DNA from: Megasphaera hutchinsoni
GTDB taxonomy: Bacteria; Bacillota; Negativicutes; Veillonellales; Megasphaeraceae
Assembly: GCF_001553405.1 (NCBI RefSeq)
Contig: NZ_KQ960929.1
Span: forward strand, 7,590 to 71,589
DNA: 64,000 bases
Direction: 5' to 3'
The notes under the pieces were generated by a model. The model made no database searches. It was not told the origin of the DNA and saw nothing but the letters and a program-made list of their open reading frames with translations. A program made the position numbers and the translations under genes. This document shows positions 35,590-45,538 of the stretch, piece after piece; within the stretch, counting starts at the first letter, position 1; every line of letters starts with the position of its first letter.

Positions 35590-35622
35590 AAAATGAGATT
35601 AGCTATGCCTAATCTCATTTTA
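35590..35622 (+). terminator. Terminator after secA
   Basis: A 13-bp perfect stem (35590-35602 with 35609-35621, 6-nt loop) ends in TTTTA. It leaves about 50 nt before the prfB start. Confidence 0.8.
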
Positions 35623-35670
35623 TATACAGATGATATCAAGTTTGGTTATAGTAGAAAGATGGTGATACTT

Positions 35671-36796
35671 GTGTTATTAGAAGAATTGCGAAAGCCGATA
35701 GAAGATTTAAAACAAAGAATACAAGAAATCGGGGATTCACTTTAACTTACCTCAAAAAGAGGAAAAAATAATGGATTTGGATATCCGAATGAGTGATCCT
35801 GATTTTTGGAATGATCCAGAGCGGGCGAGAAACATTTCACAAGAAGCAACCGCTTTAAAAGAAGCCGTTGAAGCACATTATTCGTTGATACGGCGAGCAG
35901 AAGAATTATATGATTATGTTAGTTTAGCGATTGAAGAAGGGGAAATATCCCTTTTAAACGAATTGGAAACACAATATAAACAGTTATTAGAAGAAGTAGA
36001 GAAACAAGAAATTCGTTTGCTTTTATCAGGAGAATATGATCATTGCAATGCGATCATTACATTTCATGCTGGTGCAGGTGGTACGGAAGCACAAGATTGG
36101 GCACAAATGCTTATTCGTATGTATACTCGTTGGGCTGAACGTAGTGGATATACTTTGGTGCTAATGGATTTACAGCCAGGGGATGAAGCTGGTGTTAAGA
36201 GTGCTACTTTTGGTGTGGTAGGCGATTTAGCTTATGGTTATTTGAAGTCTGAAAAAGGGGTGCATCGGCTGGTTCGTATTTCACCATTTGATGCGGCCGC
36301 AAGAAGGCACACGTCCTTTACAGCCGTCGATGTAATGCCGGAATTGCCGGAGGATGTAGATATTCAAATTAACATGGATGATGTGCGTGTCGATTATTTT
36401 CGAGCATCAGGTGCAGGGGGACAGCATGTCAATAAAACAAGTTCGGCTGTGCGGATGACCCATATACCAACGGGTATCGTAGTTCAATGTCAGAATGAAC
36501 GGTCACAATTACAGAATAAAGAGATGTGTTTGAAGTATTTACGGGCCAAGTTGTTTGAATTAGAACAAGAAAAACAAGCACAGCTAAAAGCGGAAATTGG
36601 GGGCGTCCATCAAGCCATTGAATGGGGAAGTCAGATTCGTTCTTATGTATTTCATCCATATAATTTGGTGAAGGATCATCGGACGAATGTTGAAACAGGT
36701 AATGTTCAAGCCGTAATGGATGGTGACTTGGACATGTTTATTGAAGGATATTTACAACAAGAAAAAAATAAGAAGATAGCTCAGCCTCTCGCGTAA
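35671..36796 (+). CDS. prfB: Peptide chain release factor 2, with +1 programmed frameshift
   Basis: RF2 releases peptides at UGA and UAA. The gene is in two frames: 24 codons from GTG at 35671 (GGTGAT site) to CTT at 35740-35742, then TAA at 35743-35745. Skipping T35743 gives codons AAC, TTA, CCT... that join the long frame reaching 36796, for 374 residues in all. GGGGA just upstream acts as the internal Shine-Dalgarno. The joined product matches RF2 (IGDSL then NLPQKEEKIMDLDIRMSDPDFWNDPERA), with SGAGGQHVNKT carrying the GGQ motif. The shift stop is UAA where most bacteria have UGA. Confidence 0.93.
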
Positions 36797-36868
36797 GATG
36801 AGGAAAGGATGATTAGTTCATACAGTGAAGAACTAGTAGGATGAAACATAAATAGGTGGGTCTAGACA

Positions 36869-38920
36869 ATGGAGAAGAATATTAGTAAAAAAGTAATGAT
36901 TTTTGCGGTGTTGCTAGGTTTATTGTGCAGTCTTATCCTGTGTGTACAGCGGTATCATATCGAGGAACGCAGTAAAACAATTGAACAAGCATTAGATTAT
37001 GATGCGGTCGTGCGTATGGCACGTAGTGATGGATATGATAATGAAACTATGTTCAAGATGGTGCGGGAAGCTGGTATTACGAGTTTTACCATGTATGATA
37101 CAACGTTGAATAAACTGGCTCAACGTGGTGATATTTCGATAATAACTAACCTCATGGCCCGGTTATATTATCCACAACTCCATATTCAAGATTATTCGTA
37201 TGATTATTATGTAATTGGTAAGCCAAAAGCAGAAAAAGATCTTTATTTTGACGAAGTAGTATCTGATTTGGGTATACGACTACATCCGAGAAACGTGGCC
37301 AATTTAAGTAATGGTGAATATCGTATTGCGGGTATTCGTGGCATTATGCCTGAAATTGGTGAGGTCAATTTGGGGATTTTAAGTGCCGATGTGAACTACG
37401 TGGCAGCTCATGGATTTTTTGCGGTATTACGGCCAACTAATTATGGCGAACCTACATCCGCGGAGGTACAACACTTCTTTGCCCGCATGGATAAGATGCA
37501 GCATGTGTCTGGTATGATGTTTGTAGGCAAGGATGTGTTAGGTTATCATCATGACGTAAATAAAATGAGACCTTTATTAGCGTATACGGCACAACAAATG
37601 AAACAACGTACGTGCCCTTTTTATATGATTGAAGCGACGGGACAATTACAATACGATCCACAAGCTGGTATGTATGAATTAGCTGCCTTATTAGATCATA
37701 GAACGGTACGTGCCTATGCTATGTCGAAAGAAGAACTGGAAAAAATTGCACCTGGTGAAGCTACTATGCGTTATTACATTAGTGACTTAGAACGAAATGT
37801 GCGGTTTAATTTATATCCCTTATATAAAAAGCCCTTGCAAGGACAGAATCTCACAGAAACGAATTTGTCTTATATAAGCAATGTATCAAAAAAATTACAA
37901 CAACGGGGGTATCACTTAGGTCGGGCATCGGTTATGCCTGCGTATTATCCAACGCGATTATTATTGGCAATTGCCGCATTGGGGGCATGCAGTGGATTTT
38001 TATGGCTGCTGAATCTATTATTGCCATTGAGCGAACGGGTAAATCGTCGTTTATTACCGTTGGCGGCCGCAATTGGCGTGGCAGGAAGTTTGGCTGTTCA
38101 TGGTGCATGGTTTTTACAATTGCTTGCCTTGGTTTGTGCCGTTTCTGCTCCTGTTATTGCGATATTATTAGTGGTAAAACAGTTAAAACAATACAGTTGT
38201 CAGGAAGTACATACATATAAAAAAATTATTTGTATTGGAATTATTTCTTTGACGGTGGCAGTTTTATTTTCCTTAGTAGGTGGAATTTATATTGCTGGTA
38301 TGTTAGGTAATATTCGTTTCTTTATGGAATTTGATTTTTATCGTGGTGTAAAAGTAACTTTTATATTGCCATTATTACTGGTTATGTGGGGATATTTACG
38401 GGTATTTCCTTTGCATGGATATCGGTTATCGACATGGCAAGAAACGAAAAAATTATGCCAATATGTATTAAATGTACCTATTCGTATGCAAACGTTAGGT
38501 ATTATTGGCGTACTTGTTATTGGTGCATATATTTTCTTAGGACGCAGCGGGCATACGGCAGGTGTGCCTGTTCCTGGATTTGAAGTAGCCATGCGAAGAT
38601 TTTTGGAAAGCGTCATGTATGCACGACCACGAGAAAAAGAATTCCTTATTGGCTATCCAGCATTTTTCCTTATGGTAACTGCTATATATCGGCAATGGCC
38701 ATCGTTATTTCAATTCTTTATGGTAGTTGGTGCAACTATCGGCTTAGGATCCATGGTAGAAACGTTTGCTCATATACGCACGCCCTTTTTAATGTCTCTC
38801 TTGCGAGGTGTTGACGGCTGGTTTGTGGGTGTTTTTATAGGTGTAGCAGTAGTAATTGTGCTTGCCTTGCTACATCAGGGAAAAATATGGATAGGAAAGC
38901 GGGTGGATGATGGGACATAA
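36869..38920 (+). CDS. DUF5693-family membrane protein
   Basis: The 683-residue protein has an N-terminal membrane segment (about 8-26), a large extracytoplasmic domain (about 30-350) with ARSDGYDNETMFKMVREAGITSFTMYDTTL, and a C-terminal block of nine or ten membrane segments. The layout matches DUF5693, whose function is not known. It is immediately followed, with overlap, by csaB, a pairing that suggests a role in making or exporting a cell-wall glycan. It heads an envelope run that continues to ctpA. Confidence 0.8.
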   Translation: MEKNISKKVMIFAVLLGLLCSLILCVQRYHIEERSKTIEQALDYDAVVRMARSDGYDNETMFKMVREAGITSFTMYDTTLNKLAQRGDISIITNLMARLYYPQLHIQDYSYDYYVIGKPKAEKDLYFDEVVSDLGIRLHPRNVANLSNGEYRIAGIRGIMPEIGEVNLGILSADVNYVAAHGFFAVLRPTNYGEPTSAEVQHFFARMDKMQHVSGMMFVGKDVLGYHHDVNKMRPLLAYTAQQMKQRTCPFYMIEATGQLQYDPQAGMYELAALLDHRTVRAYAMSKEELEKIAPGEATMRYYISDLERNVRFNLYPLYKKPLQGQNLTETNLSYISNVSKKLQQRGYHLGRASVMPAYYPTRLLLAIAALGACSGFLWLLNLLLPLSERVNRRLLPLAAAIGVAGSLAVHGAWFLQLLALVCAVSAPVIAILLVVKQLKQYSCQEVHTYKKIICIGIISLTVAVLFSLVGGIYIAGMLGNIRFFMEFDFYRGVKVTFILPLLLVMWGYLRVFPLHGYRLSTWQETKKLCQYVLNVPIRMQTLGIIGVLVIGAYIFLGRSGHTAGVPVPGFEVAMRRFLESVMYARPREKEFLIGYPAFFLMVTAIYRQWPSLFQFFMVVGATIGLGSMVETFAHIRTPFLMSLLRGVDGWFVGVFIGVAVVIVLALLHQGKIWIGKRVDDGT

Positions 38921-40046
38921 TATTGTTATTTCTGGATACTATGGGTTTGCTAATGCTGGTGATGAAGCAATGTTGACGGCGATTATTGAATCGTTGCGAC
39001 AATTAGAAGGAGATATGCATATTACCGTCCTTACAGGAAATCCAGAGAGAACTACAAAGCAACATGATGTACGAGCAATAGGACGTACGCAATTTTGGAA
39101 AATTTTTCAAGCGTTACGACAAAGTGATTTGCTTCTTAGCGGTGGAGGTAGTCTATTACAAGACGTAACCAGTGCACGTAGTATATATTATTATCTGGGT
39201 ATTATACTCTTTGCACGACTGCTAAGAAAGCCGGTTGTCCTGTATGCACAAGGAATTGGCCCAGTGCGGCGACGAATGGCTAGATACGTTATGCGGTTTG
39301 TTTTGCGACAGGTGGCAGCTATTGGCGTACGCGATAGGCAATCGAAGGTGGATTTATTACAGATGGGCGTGGATAAGCCACCCATTCATGTGACGGCTGA
39401 TGCGGTTTTATCTATTTCGCCAGGGAACACTTCTTTTGGTGAAAGTGTACTTCAAGCAGCTGGCTGTATCAGCGGAAAACGACGAGTTGGTATTGCCTTA
39501 CGAGAGTGGAAAGAAGTTGAGGTATATAAAAAAGAAATAGCGAAAGCCGCGGATAGGTTACAACGTGAAGAGGGGGTAGAAATTATTTTTATTCCCATGC
39601 AATATCCTACGGACGTACCTATTGCCTATGATATTGTAAAAGAGATGCAAACGGAAGCTTATGTTTTAGACGCTTCGTATGCAACAGAAGAATTTATTTC
39701 ACTGATGGCATGTATGGATGTCGTTATTGCTAATCGGCTACACGCTTTGATTTTTGCCACATTAATGAAAATACCGGTGGTAGCTATTTCTTATGACCCT
39801 AAAATAGACGGTTTTATACATTCGATTGGTGAGACCGTTTGTGGTACGGTAGAAGATGTATCGCACCAGGTAATCATCACACAGGTTCAGCAGCGTCTAC
39901 AACAAAAGATGCTGTTGCCGCATGTGGAAAAACAGGTGGTTCATCTTCGGCGACAGTCTTTTCGCAATCTATATTTAGTGGCTTACGTGTTATGGGGTAA
40001 GGGAAGATTACGTACACCGTGGCAGCAGATAAAACGATTTTTGTAG
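38907..40046 (+). CDS. csaB: Polysaccharide pyruvyl transferase CsaB
   Basis: CsaB transfers pyruvate from PEP to a cell-wall glycan; in Gram-positive bacteria this makes the anchor for SLH-domain proteins. The 379-residue protein has the family motifs ISGYYGFANAGDEAML, LLSGGGSLLQDVTS, KPVVLYAQGIGPV, GIALREW and ANRLHALIFA. The ATG lies inside the end of the DUF5693 gene (14-bp overlap) with no strong site of its own, implying coupled translation. In diderm Firmicutes the substrate is unsettled. Confidence 0.9.
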   Translation: MMGHNIVISGYYGFANAGDEAMLTAIIESLRQLEGDMHITVLTGNPERTTKQHDVRAIGRTQFWKIFQALRQSDLLLSGGGSLLQDVTSARSIYYYLGIILFARLLRKPVVLYAQGIGPVRRRMARYVMRFVLRQVAAIGVRDRQSKVDLLQMGVDKPPIHVTADAVLSISPGNTSFGESVLQAAGCISGKRRVGIALREWKEVEVYKKEIAKAADRLQREEGVEIIFIPMQYPTDVPIAYDIVKEMQTEAYVLDASYATEEFISLMACMDVVIANRLHALIFATLMKIPVVAISYDPKIDGFIHSIGETVCGTVEDVSHQVIITQVQQRLQQKMLLPHVEKQVVHLRRQSFRNLYLVAYVLWGKGRLRTPWQQIKRFL

Positions 40047-40066
40047 TATAATAAAGAGAGGTATAT

Positions 40067-40753
40067 ATGATTGATTTTAAAGATGTATCAAAAATATATG
40101 ATAATGGATCGGTTGCACTAAGTCATGTGTCGTTACATATTGGCAAAGGCGAGTTTGTGTTTGTCGTAGGCGCTAGTGGTGCAGGAAAATCAACGTTGAT
40201 TAAATTATTGTCGCATGAGGAAATCCCAACTCAAGGTAGTGTATCTGTCGATGGTATCGAGGTGCAGAAGTTGCATAAAAAGAAGGTACCTTATTTACGT
40301 CGGAAAATGGGGATTGTCTTCCAAGATTTCCGATTATTGCCCAATAAGACTGTCGAAGAAAATGTAGCATTCGCAATGGAAGTAATTGGTGCTTCGCGGC
40401 GTACTATTAAAGAACGGGTACGGACGGTCCTTGATTTAGTCGGTTTGCTTGGCAAGGCAGATGTATTGCCCCAAAATTTAAGTGGTGGGGAACAACAACG
40501 AGTGGCTATTGCTCGGGCTATTGTTAATAGACCGTTGCTATTGATTGCGGATGAACCGACAGGAAATCTTGATCCGGATACCTCAAAAGATATCATGGAT
40601 ATTTTTAAACGAATTAATCATATGGGTACAACTGTATTGATGGTTACACATGATCAACAAATGGTTGATCTATTAAATAAACGTGTAGTAGAAATTGTCG
40701 ATGGCAATGTTATTCGCGATGAATTACGAGGGGGATATAGTAATGAAGATTAG
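40067..40753 (+). CDS. ftsE: Cell division ATP-binding protein FtsE
   Basis: The 228-residue ABC ATPase has Walker A GASGAGKSTL, the Q-loop FQDFRLLPNKTVEENVAFAM, signature LSGGEQQRVAIARA and Walker B LLIADEPTGNLDPDTS. With FtsX it forms a complex that transmits ATP hydrolysis across the membrane to a peptidoglycan hydrolase. Its end overlaps the ftsX start by 11 bp, and the hydrolase gene follows. Confidence 0.95.
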   Translation: MIDFKDVSKIYDNGSVALSHVSLHIGKGEFVFVVGASGAGKSTLIKLLSHEEIPTQGSVSVDGIEVQKLHKKKVPYLRRKMGIVFQDFRLLPNKTVEENVAFAMEVIGASRRTIKERVRTVLDLVGLLGKADVLPQNLSGGEQQRVAIARAIVNRPLLLIADEPTGNLDPDTSKDIMDIFKRINHMGTTVLMVTHDQQMVDLLNKRVVEIVDGNVIRDELRGGYSNED

Positions 40754-41621
40754 ATATTTTATGTCTGAGGCAATCACCTCTTTTTATCGAAATAGTTTTA
40801 TGTCGATTGCATCTATTATTACAGTGGCCTTATCCTTTTTTATTTTGGGATTATTTGTGATCTTAGTGAGCAATTTAGATAATTTTGCTGGACATTTAGA
40901 AAATCAAGTGCAAATTAGCGTTTATCTTAAGGAAGGGTTGACAACGGAGCAAGTTATGGGCGTAGGTAAGCGATTAAAATCATTACCGGATATTCGTGAA
41001 TTGAAATTTACGAATAAAGATCAAGCTATGGTTGAGCTAAAAGAACGAATGAAGGATCAACCGGGGATTTTAGAAGCACTTGAAGGTAAGAATCCATTGC
41101 CAACATCTTATGAAATTACGTTTACTAATGCTGAAGCCGTGAAAAAAACAGCCGCTTTGGTGGCGACCTATCCTGAAGTAGAAAGTTCGCATTATGGTCA
41201 AGATGTTATTGAACAATTGTTGAATATTACCAAAGTGATCCGATGGGGTGGAATTGCAATTATCATTATATTAACAGTAGCAACATTGTTTATTATTTCT
41301 AATACGATACGTCTGACTGTTTTTGCTCGTCGCAAAGAAATTGGTATTATGAAATATGTAGGTGCTACAAACTGGTTTATTCGTTGGCCTTTTCTATTAG
41401 AAGGCTTATTACTTGGCCTGATTGGTGGCGTGATTGCCGATGTTGCTTTATTTCAATTTTATCGATTTGTGACGTCTGAAATTCAGCGTTCTTTAGCCTT
41501 TTTGCCTTTGGTTAGCATGAATCCATTCATGTATTATATTGGGGGCGGATTGTTGGTTCTTAGTATGCTTATTGGTGCTATTGGTAGTACTATTTCGTTG
41601 AAACGATATATGAAGGTGTAA
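40743..41621 (+). CDS. ftsX: Cell division protein FtsX
   Basis: The start at 40743 is chosen because GAGGGGGAT lies 7 nt upstream and the protein then opens with the family pattern (MKIRYFMSEAITSFYRN). The 292 residues comprise a cytoplasmic tail, membrane segment 1 (about 20-45), an extracytoplasmic domain (QVQISVYLKEGLTTEQV... to about 165) and three C-terminal membrane segments with RKEIGIMKYVGATNWFIRWPF. It partners FtsE and probably controls the LytM hydrolase encoded 3 nt after it. Confidence 0.94.
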   Translation: MKIRYFMSEAITSFYRNSFMSIASIITVALSFFILGLFVILVSNLDNFAGHLENQVQISVYLKEGLTTEQVMGVGKRLKSLPDIRELKFTNKDQAMVELKERMKDQPGILEALEGKNPLPTSYEITFTNAEAVKKTAALVATYPEVESSHYGQDVIEQLLNITKVIRWGGIAIIIILTVATLFIISNTIRLTVFARRKEIGIMKYVGATNWFIRWPFLLEGLLLGLIGGVIADVALFQFYRFVTSEIQRSLAFLPLVSMNPFMYYIGGGLLVLSMLIGAIGSTISLKRYMKV

Positions 41622-41624
41622 GGT

Positions 41625-42863
41625 ATGAGTAAAGGGAATGCACAGAAAAAATACATAGTTATAGCTGTTGTGCTAGCGTTGTTAAGTCCTTCCTTGCATT
41701 CGTTTGCCATAGATGAAGATCTGCATCAAAAAATGTCTTCCGTAAAGCAACAAATGCAAATTCAGGCACAAAAGAGTCAACAAGCACAAAAGGTGATTGG
41801 CAATGTATTTGAAAAAATAAAAACAATACAAGATCAATTGGCAGCAGCTGAAAATGATGAAAAAAATATTACGGCGAAGTTGGCTGTGACAGAACAAAAA
41901 ATTAGTGTATTACAGACTCAATTAATACAGGAGCAAGGTAAATTAGATGTTCGGCAAGTGGTCTTTCAGCGACGGATTCGTCAAATTTACATGCATGGCC
42001 AGTTGAATTATCTTGATGTAGTATTAGGGGCAAAAGATTTTAATGATTTTGCCAATCGCGTTGAGTTATTACGGCGGATTATTAGTGCAGACATGGAGTT
42101 GATTTCATCTATTCGGACACAGCGAGATGCGATACAGCAAATGAAAGCACAGTTGGAAGGACAACGAACGGAAGAATTGCGGTTAAAAGCAGCGGCAGTG
42201 AAAAAAAGAGAAGAAATTAGTCAGCACAAGAAAGAGCTGCAAGCTGTTTTGTATCAGGCACAGCATGATAAAGCGGTAGCTGATAAGGCTTATCAGGAAT
42301 TGGAAGCATCATCGGCACAAATTGGGGCGATGTTGCGTAAGCGTGCGGCCGATAGAGCTGCTGAAGCAGCTGTTGCTGCGGCACGTAAGCGGATGGCCGA
42401 AGAAGCCGCAAAACGAGGGGGACATGCGATCAAAAAAGGGGGAAAAAGTATTTTTGTGCCAGCGGCACCACCCATTAGTACGGGCCGCTTAGGATGGCCT
42501 GTATCTGGTCCGGTTACATCTCCGTTTGGGTATCGCGTACATCCTATTTTTGGACGAAAAATTTTCCATAGTGGTATTGATATTGGTGTAGGAACAGGGA
42601 CACCTGTTCATGCCGCTGATTCAGGAGTAGTCGTTTCAGCTGGTTGGATCAGTGGGTATGGATATGCTGTTATTATCGATCATGGTGGTGGTATTTCTAC
42701 GCTCTATGCTCATAATAGTTTAGTTCGTGTCCGAGTAGGACAGGCCGTAGGCAAGGGGCAAGTTATTGCGACATCTGGTGCGACCGGTAATGTTACGGGA
42801 CCGCATGTGCATTTTGAAGTACGTAAGAATGGTGCACCTGTTAATCCTTTAGGTTATTTATAG
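41625..42863 (+). CDS. EnvC-like murein hydrolase with intact LytM (M23) domain
   Basis: The 412-residue exported protein has a signal peptide (about 1-28, ending LHSFA), a long coiled coil (about 32-265, rich in Gln, Lys and Ala) and a C-terminal M23 domain (about 295-412). The zinc-site motifs HSGID and HVH are intact, unlike E. coli EnvC, which has lost them and only activates amidases. It is therefore likely a direct peptidoglycan endopeptidase, recruited and switched by FtsEX from the two genes before it. The ATG sits 3 nt after ftsX. Confidence 0.9.
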   Translation: MSKGNAQKKYIVIAVVLALLSPSLHSFAIDEDLHQKMSSVKQQMQIQAQKSQQAQKVIGNVFEKIKTIQDQLAAAENDEKNITAKLAVTEQKISVLQTQLIQEQGKLDVRQVVFQRRIRQIYMHGQLNYLDVVLGAKDFNDFANRVELLRRIISADMELISSIRTQRDAIQQMKAQLEGQRTEELRLKAAAVKKREEISQHKKELQAVLYQAQHDKAVADKAYQELEASSAQIGAMLRKRAADRAAEAAVAAARKRMAEEAAKRGGHAIKKGGKSIFVPAAPPISTGRLGWPVSGPVTSPFGYRVHPIFGRKIFHSGIDIGVGTGTPVHAADSGVVVSAGWISGYGYAVIIDHGGGISTLYAHNSLVRVRVGQAVGKGQVIATSGATGNVTGPHVHFEVRKNGAPVNPLGYL

Positions 42864-42876
42864 TACGTATATAGGA

Positions 42877-44109
42877 GTGAAACAACATAAAAATATGATA
42901 CGAATTATCAAACAATATCAACGACAATTAAAATTGTTTCTCGGGGGAATTTTGGTTGCTATTGTCGGTTTTGTTGGCGGTACATTAATGTTGTCTTATT
43001 GGTTATTTGGTAGTGCACCGGGGATGTTTTTGGTATATAAAACGGTTCTATTGGTACGGCAACAATTTGCTGGCAACGTTGATGGTCCCGTTGTCTTAGA
43101 GAATACGTTGCGGGGTATTGTACAATCTACGGGCGATCCTTATTCACGTTATTTTTCTGCACGCGAATTTGATGCATTTAAGAAACAATTATCTGCATCT
43201 TATGGTGGTATCGGTGTTTTGTTAGGAGAAGGGGCTAATGGGAGGGTTCAAGTTACTTACTTAGTGGATACCGTGACACCTTCGCCAGCAAAACAGGCAG
43301 GTTTGCAGCGGGGTGATGAAATAATTGCGATTAATAAACAAGCGACAACGGATTGGACCATAGAAAAAATATCTGAAGCGATACGTGGCTTGCCTGGAAC
43401 TCCCGTGCGGTTAACCATATTGCGTCAAGGACAGAAAAAGGAGGTATCGCTCACGCGACAAGCTTTACAAATTAAGCAGGTGAAGGGAACGCTTATTGCG
43501 GGCTCTAATGTTGGGTATATTCGAATATTTGCTTTTGGGGAAGATTCGGGAAAAGAGTTTACGCAAGTCTATCGAACATTGCGTAAGCAAGGCATGAAAA
43601 TGTTAATTTTAGATTTACGGAATAATCCAGGAGGGTTAATTCAAGAGGCTGTAGCTGTTTCTTCTAATTTCGTGCCGAAAAATAGTACGATTTTATCCTT
43701 TTCGTTAGCGAACGGTAAAGAACAAACTTTTCGGGCTGCCGGAACGAAAGATCTTATTCCTATGGCCGTATTAATGAATAAATCTTCTGCTAGTGCCTCT
43801 GAGATTGTTGCTGGTGATATTCAAGATTTACATTTAGGTAAAGTGGTTGGAACACCTTCTTTTGGTAAGGGTTCTGTTCAAACGGTGTATCCCTTAGCAG
43901 ATAAAGGGGTAATTAAATTAACGATTGCTCGGTATAAAACGAATAAAGGTCGAGAAATTCATTTACAAGGTATTACGCCTGATGTGGTAGTACAGGAAGA
44001 TCCTTTATGGCGACAGGATTTACCACTTCAAGCTGCGTATCGGTTGCTTTCAGGAAAAGCCCAAAAAGCGGTGTTACCCGATGCTTACACTATTCCCGTA
44101 GAAGAATAG
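42877..44109 (+). CDS. ctpA: C-terminal processing protease CtpA (S41)
   Basis: The 410-residue protease has an N-terminal membrane anchor (about 18-42), a PDZ domain (about 100-185, AKQAGLQRGDEIIAIN) and an S41 catalytic core with the Ser in SASASEIVAGD and the Lys in GKGSVQTVYPL. It cleaves periplasmic proteins at their C-termini, often regulating peptidoglycan hydrolases, which fits its place after the LytM gene. The GTG at 42877 overlaps its AGGAG, so the true start may be the ATG at 42895. It closes the operon. Confidence 0.92.
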   Translation: MKQHKNMIRIIKQYQRQLKLFLGGILVAIVGFVGGTLMLSYWLFGSAPGMFLVYKTVLLVRQQFAGNVDGPVVLENTLRGIVQSTGDPYSRYFSAREFDAFKKQLSASYGGIGVLLGEGANGRVQVTYLVDTVTPSPAKQAGLQRGDEIIAINKQATTDWTIEKISEAIRGLPGTPVRLTILRQGQKKEVSLTRQALQIKQVKGTLIAGSNVGYIRIFAFGEDSGKEFTQVYRTLRKQGMKMLILDLRNNPGGLIQEAVAVSSNFVPKNSTILSFSLANGKEQTFRAAGTKDLIPMAVLMNKSSASASEIVAGDIQDLHLGKVVGTPSFGKGSVQTVYPLADKGVIKLTIARYKTNKGREIHLQGITPDVVVQEDPLWRQDLPLQAAYRLLSGKAQKAVLPDAYTIPVEE

Positions 44110-44181
44110 AAATAATACTTTACAGGTCTGCTATTTTGCTTTACAATAAAAAATAATTATATAGTAGGACAGATAGACAGG

Positions 44182-44212
44182 AGACATAGTATATGGATGC
44201 TGTGTCTTTTTT
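44182..44212 (+). terminator. Terminator after ctpA
   Basis: AGACATAG (44182-44189) pairs with CTGTGTCT (44200-44207) with one G-U pair, followed by seven T. Confidence 0.65.
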
Positions 44213-44251
44213 CTATGTAGATACGTTTATATTTTGCATAAGAGGTGTTAT

Positions 44252-45526
44252 ATGTTTATAGATAAAGCTAGAATTTTTGTTCAATCGGGTAAAGGCGGAG
44301 ATGGCATGAGTAGTTTTCGTCATGAGAAGTTTGTACCCAAGGGAGGTCCTAATGGCGGCGATGGTGGTCAAGGGGGCGATGTGATACTTGTTGCTGATAG
44401 AAATATAAATACGTTGTTAGATTTTCGGTATCGACGTTTATTTAAAGCGAAACCGGGTGGGCGTGGATTGTCCAGCAATAAATACGGACGAGATGCTATG
44501 CCACTTATCATTCCCGTACCAGTCGGAACGATTGTAAAGGAAGAAAGTAATGGCGATTTGCTAGCTGATTTGCGTGTTGATGGGCAACGTGTCGTAGTTG
44601 CTAAAGGCGGTCGCGGCGGTCGGGGAAATTGGCATTTTCGTACGAGTGCAAACCGGACGCCAACGTTTGCTGAAAAAGGTGAACCGGGTGAAGAATTATG
44701 GTTACAAATGGAATTAAAATTACTTGCCGATGTAGGGTTGCTAGGTTATCCTAGTGTGGGAAAATCAAGCATTTTATGTAAGGTTTCAGCGGCACAGCCT
44801 GAAGTTGCAGCATATCATTTTACGACATTACATCCTATTTTAGGGGTAGTTGATTTAAACGATCACCGGACCTTAGTAATGGCGGATATTCCGGGATTAA
44901 TTGAAGGTGCTAGTGAAGGCGTTGGTTTGGGACATACTTTTTTACGTCATATTGAACGTACAAAAATCTTATTACACGTGCTAGATGTATCGGGCATGGA
45001 AGGTCGGGACCCGATTGAAGATTATGAAAAAATAAACGAAGAATTGGTAAAATATAGTGAAAAATTAGCACATAAAAAACAGATTATTGTGGCAAATAAA
45101 GTAGATCTATTAGGGGACAATCGAGAAGCATTGACACGGTTAGAAGCCTACATGGGAGAAAGGGGAAATGAAGTATATCCTATTTGTGCGGTTACGGGTG
45201 AAGGCTTAGATGTGTTGCTCGAACGCGTATGGACAGAAGTAGAAGCTTATCAGGCAGAAGCAGAAGAGAAAGAGGAAGAAGTCATATATAGAGCAAAGGA
45301 TACGAAAGATTTTGTTATCACCCGTGCTAGTGATGGTGCTTTTGTTATTACGGGATCTCGTATTGAAAATCTCGTAGCGATGACGAATTTTGATGATGAC
45401 CAGTCGGTACGGCGGTTTCAGCGTATTTGGCGCTATATGGAACTTGATAAATTATTACAAGAAAAAGGTATTTGCGATGGGAATACTGTTAGAATTTATG
45501 AAATGGAATTTGAATATCACGCATAA
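44252..45526 (+). CDS. obgE: GTPase ObgE/CgtA
   Basis: The start at 44252 (MFIDKARIFVQSGKGGDGM) has a GAGGTG site and gives the family start. The 424-residue GTPase has the Gly-rich Obg fold (1-158), the G domain (P-loop GYPSVGKSS, DIPGLIEGA, NKVD) and the C-terminal OCT domain (about 345-424, ending VRIYEMEFEYHA). It acts in 50S ribosome assembly and stress response. The P-loop is mildly unusual (PSV for the common PNA). The yhbY gene follows 12 nt later. Confidence 0.95.
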   Translation: MFIDKARIFVQSGKGGDGMSSFRHEKFVPKGGPNGGDGGQGGDVILVADRNINTLLDFRYRRLFKAKPGGRGLSSNKYGRDAMPLIIPVPVGTIVKEESNGDLLADLRVDGQRVVVAKGGRGGRGNWHFRTSANRTPTFAEKGEPGEELWLQMELKLLADVGLLGYPSVGKSSILCKVSAAQPEVAAYHFTTLHPILGVVDLNDHRTLVMADIPGLIEGASEGVGLGHTFLRHIERTKILLHVLDVSGMEGRDPIEDYEKINEELVKYSEKLAHKKQIIVANKVDLLGDNREALTRLEAYMGERGNEVYPICAVTGEGLDVLLERVWTEVEAYQAEAEEKEEEVIYRAKDTKDFVITRASDGAFVITGSRIENLVAMTNFDDDQSVRRFQRIWRYMELDKLLQEKGICDGNTVRIYEMEFEYHA

Positions 45527-45538
45527 GGAGATGATTGG

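Noticed and set aside
35771-36796. prfB as a simple gene starting at ATG 35771
   Set aside because: RF2-like sequence continues upstream in this frame to 35744 and then, after a one-base shift, to 35671, with the CTT TAA C shift site and an internal Shine-Dalgarno.
36797-36868. 11-codon peptide gene before the DUF5693 gene
   Set aside because: It has a ribosome-site-like AGGAAAGG but is too short and featureless to separate from chance.
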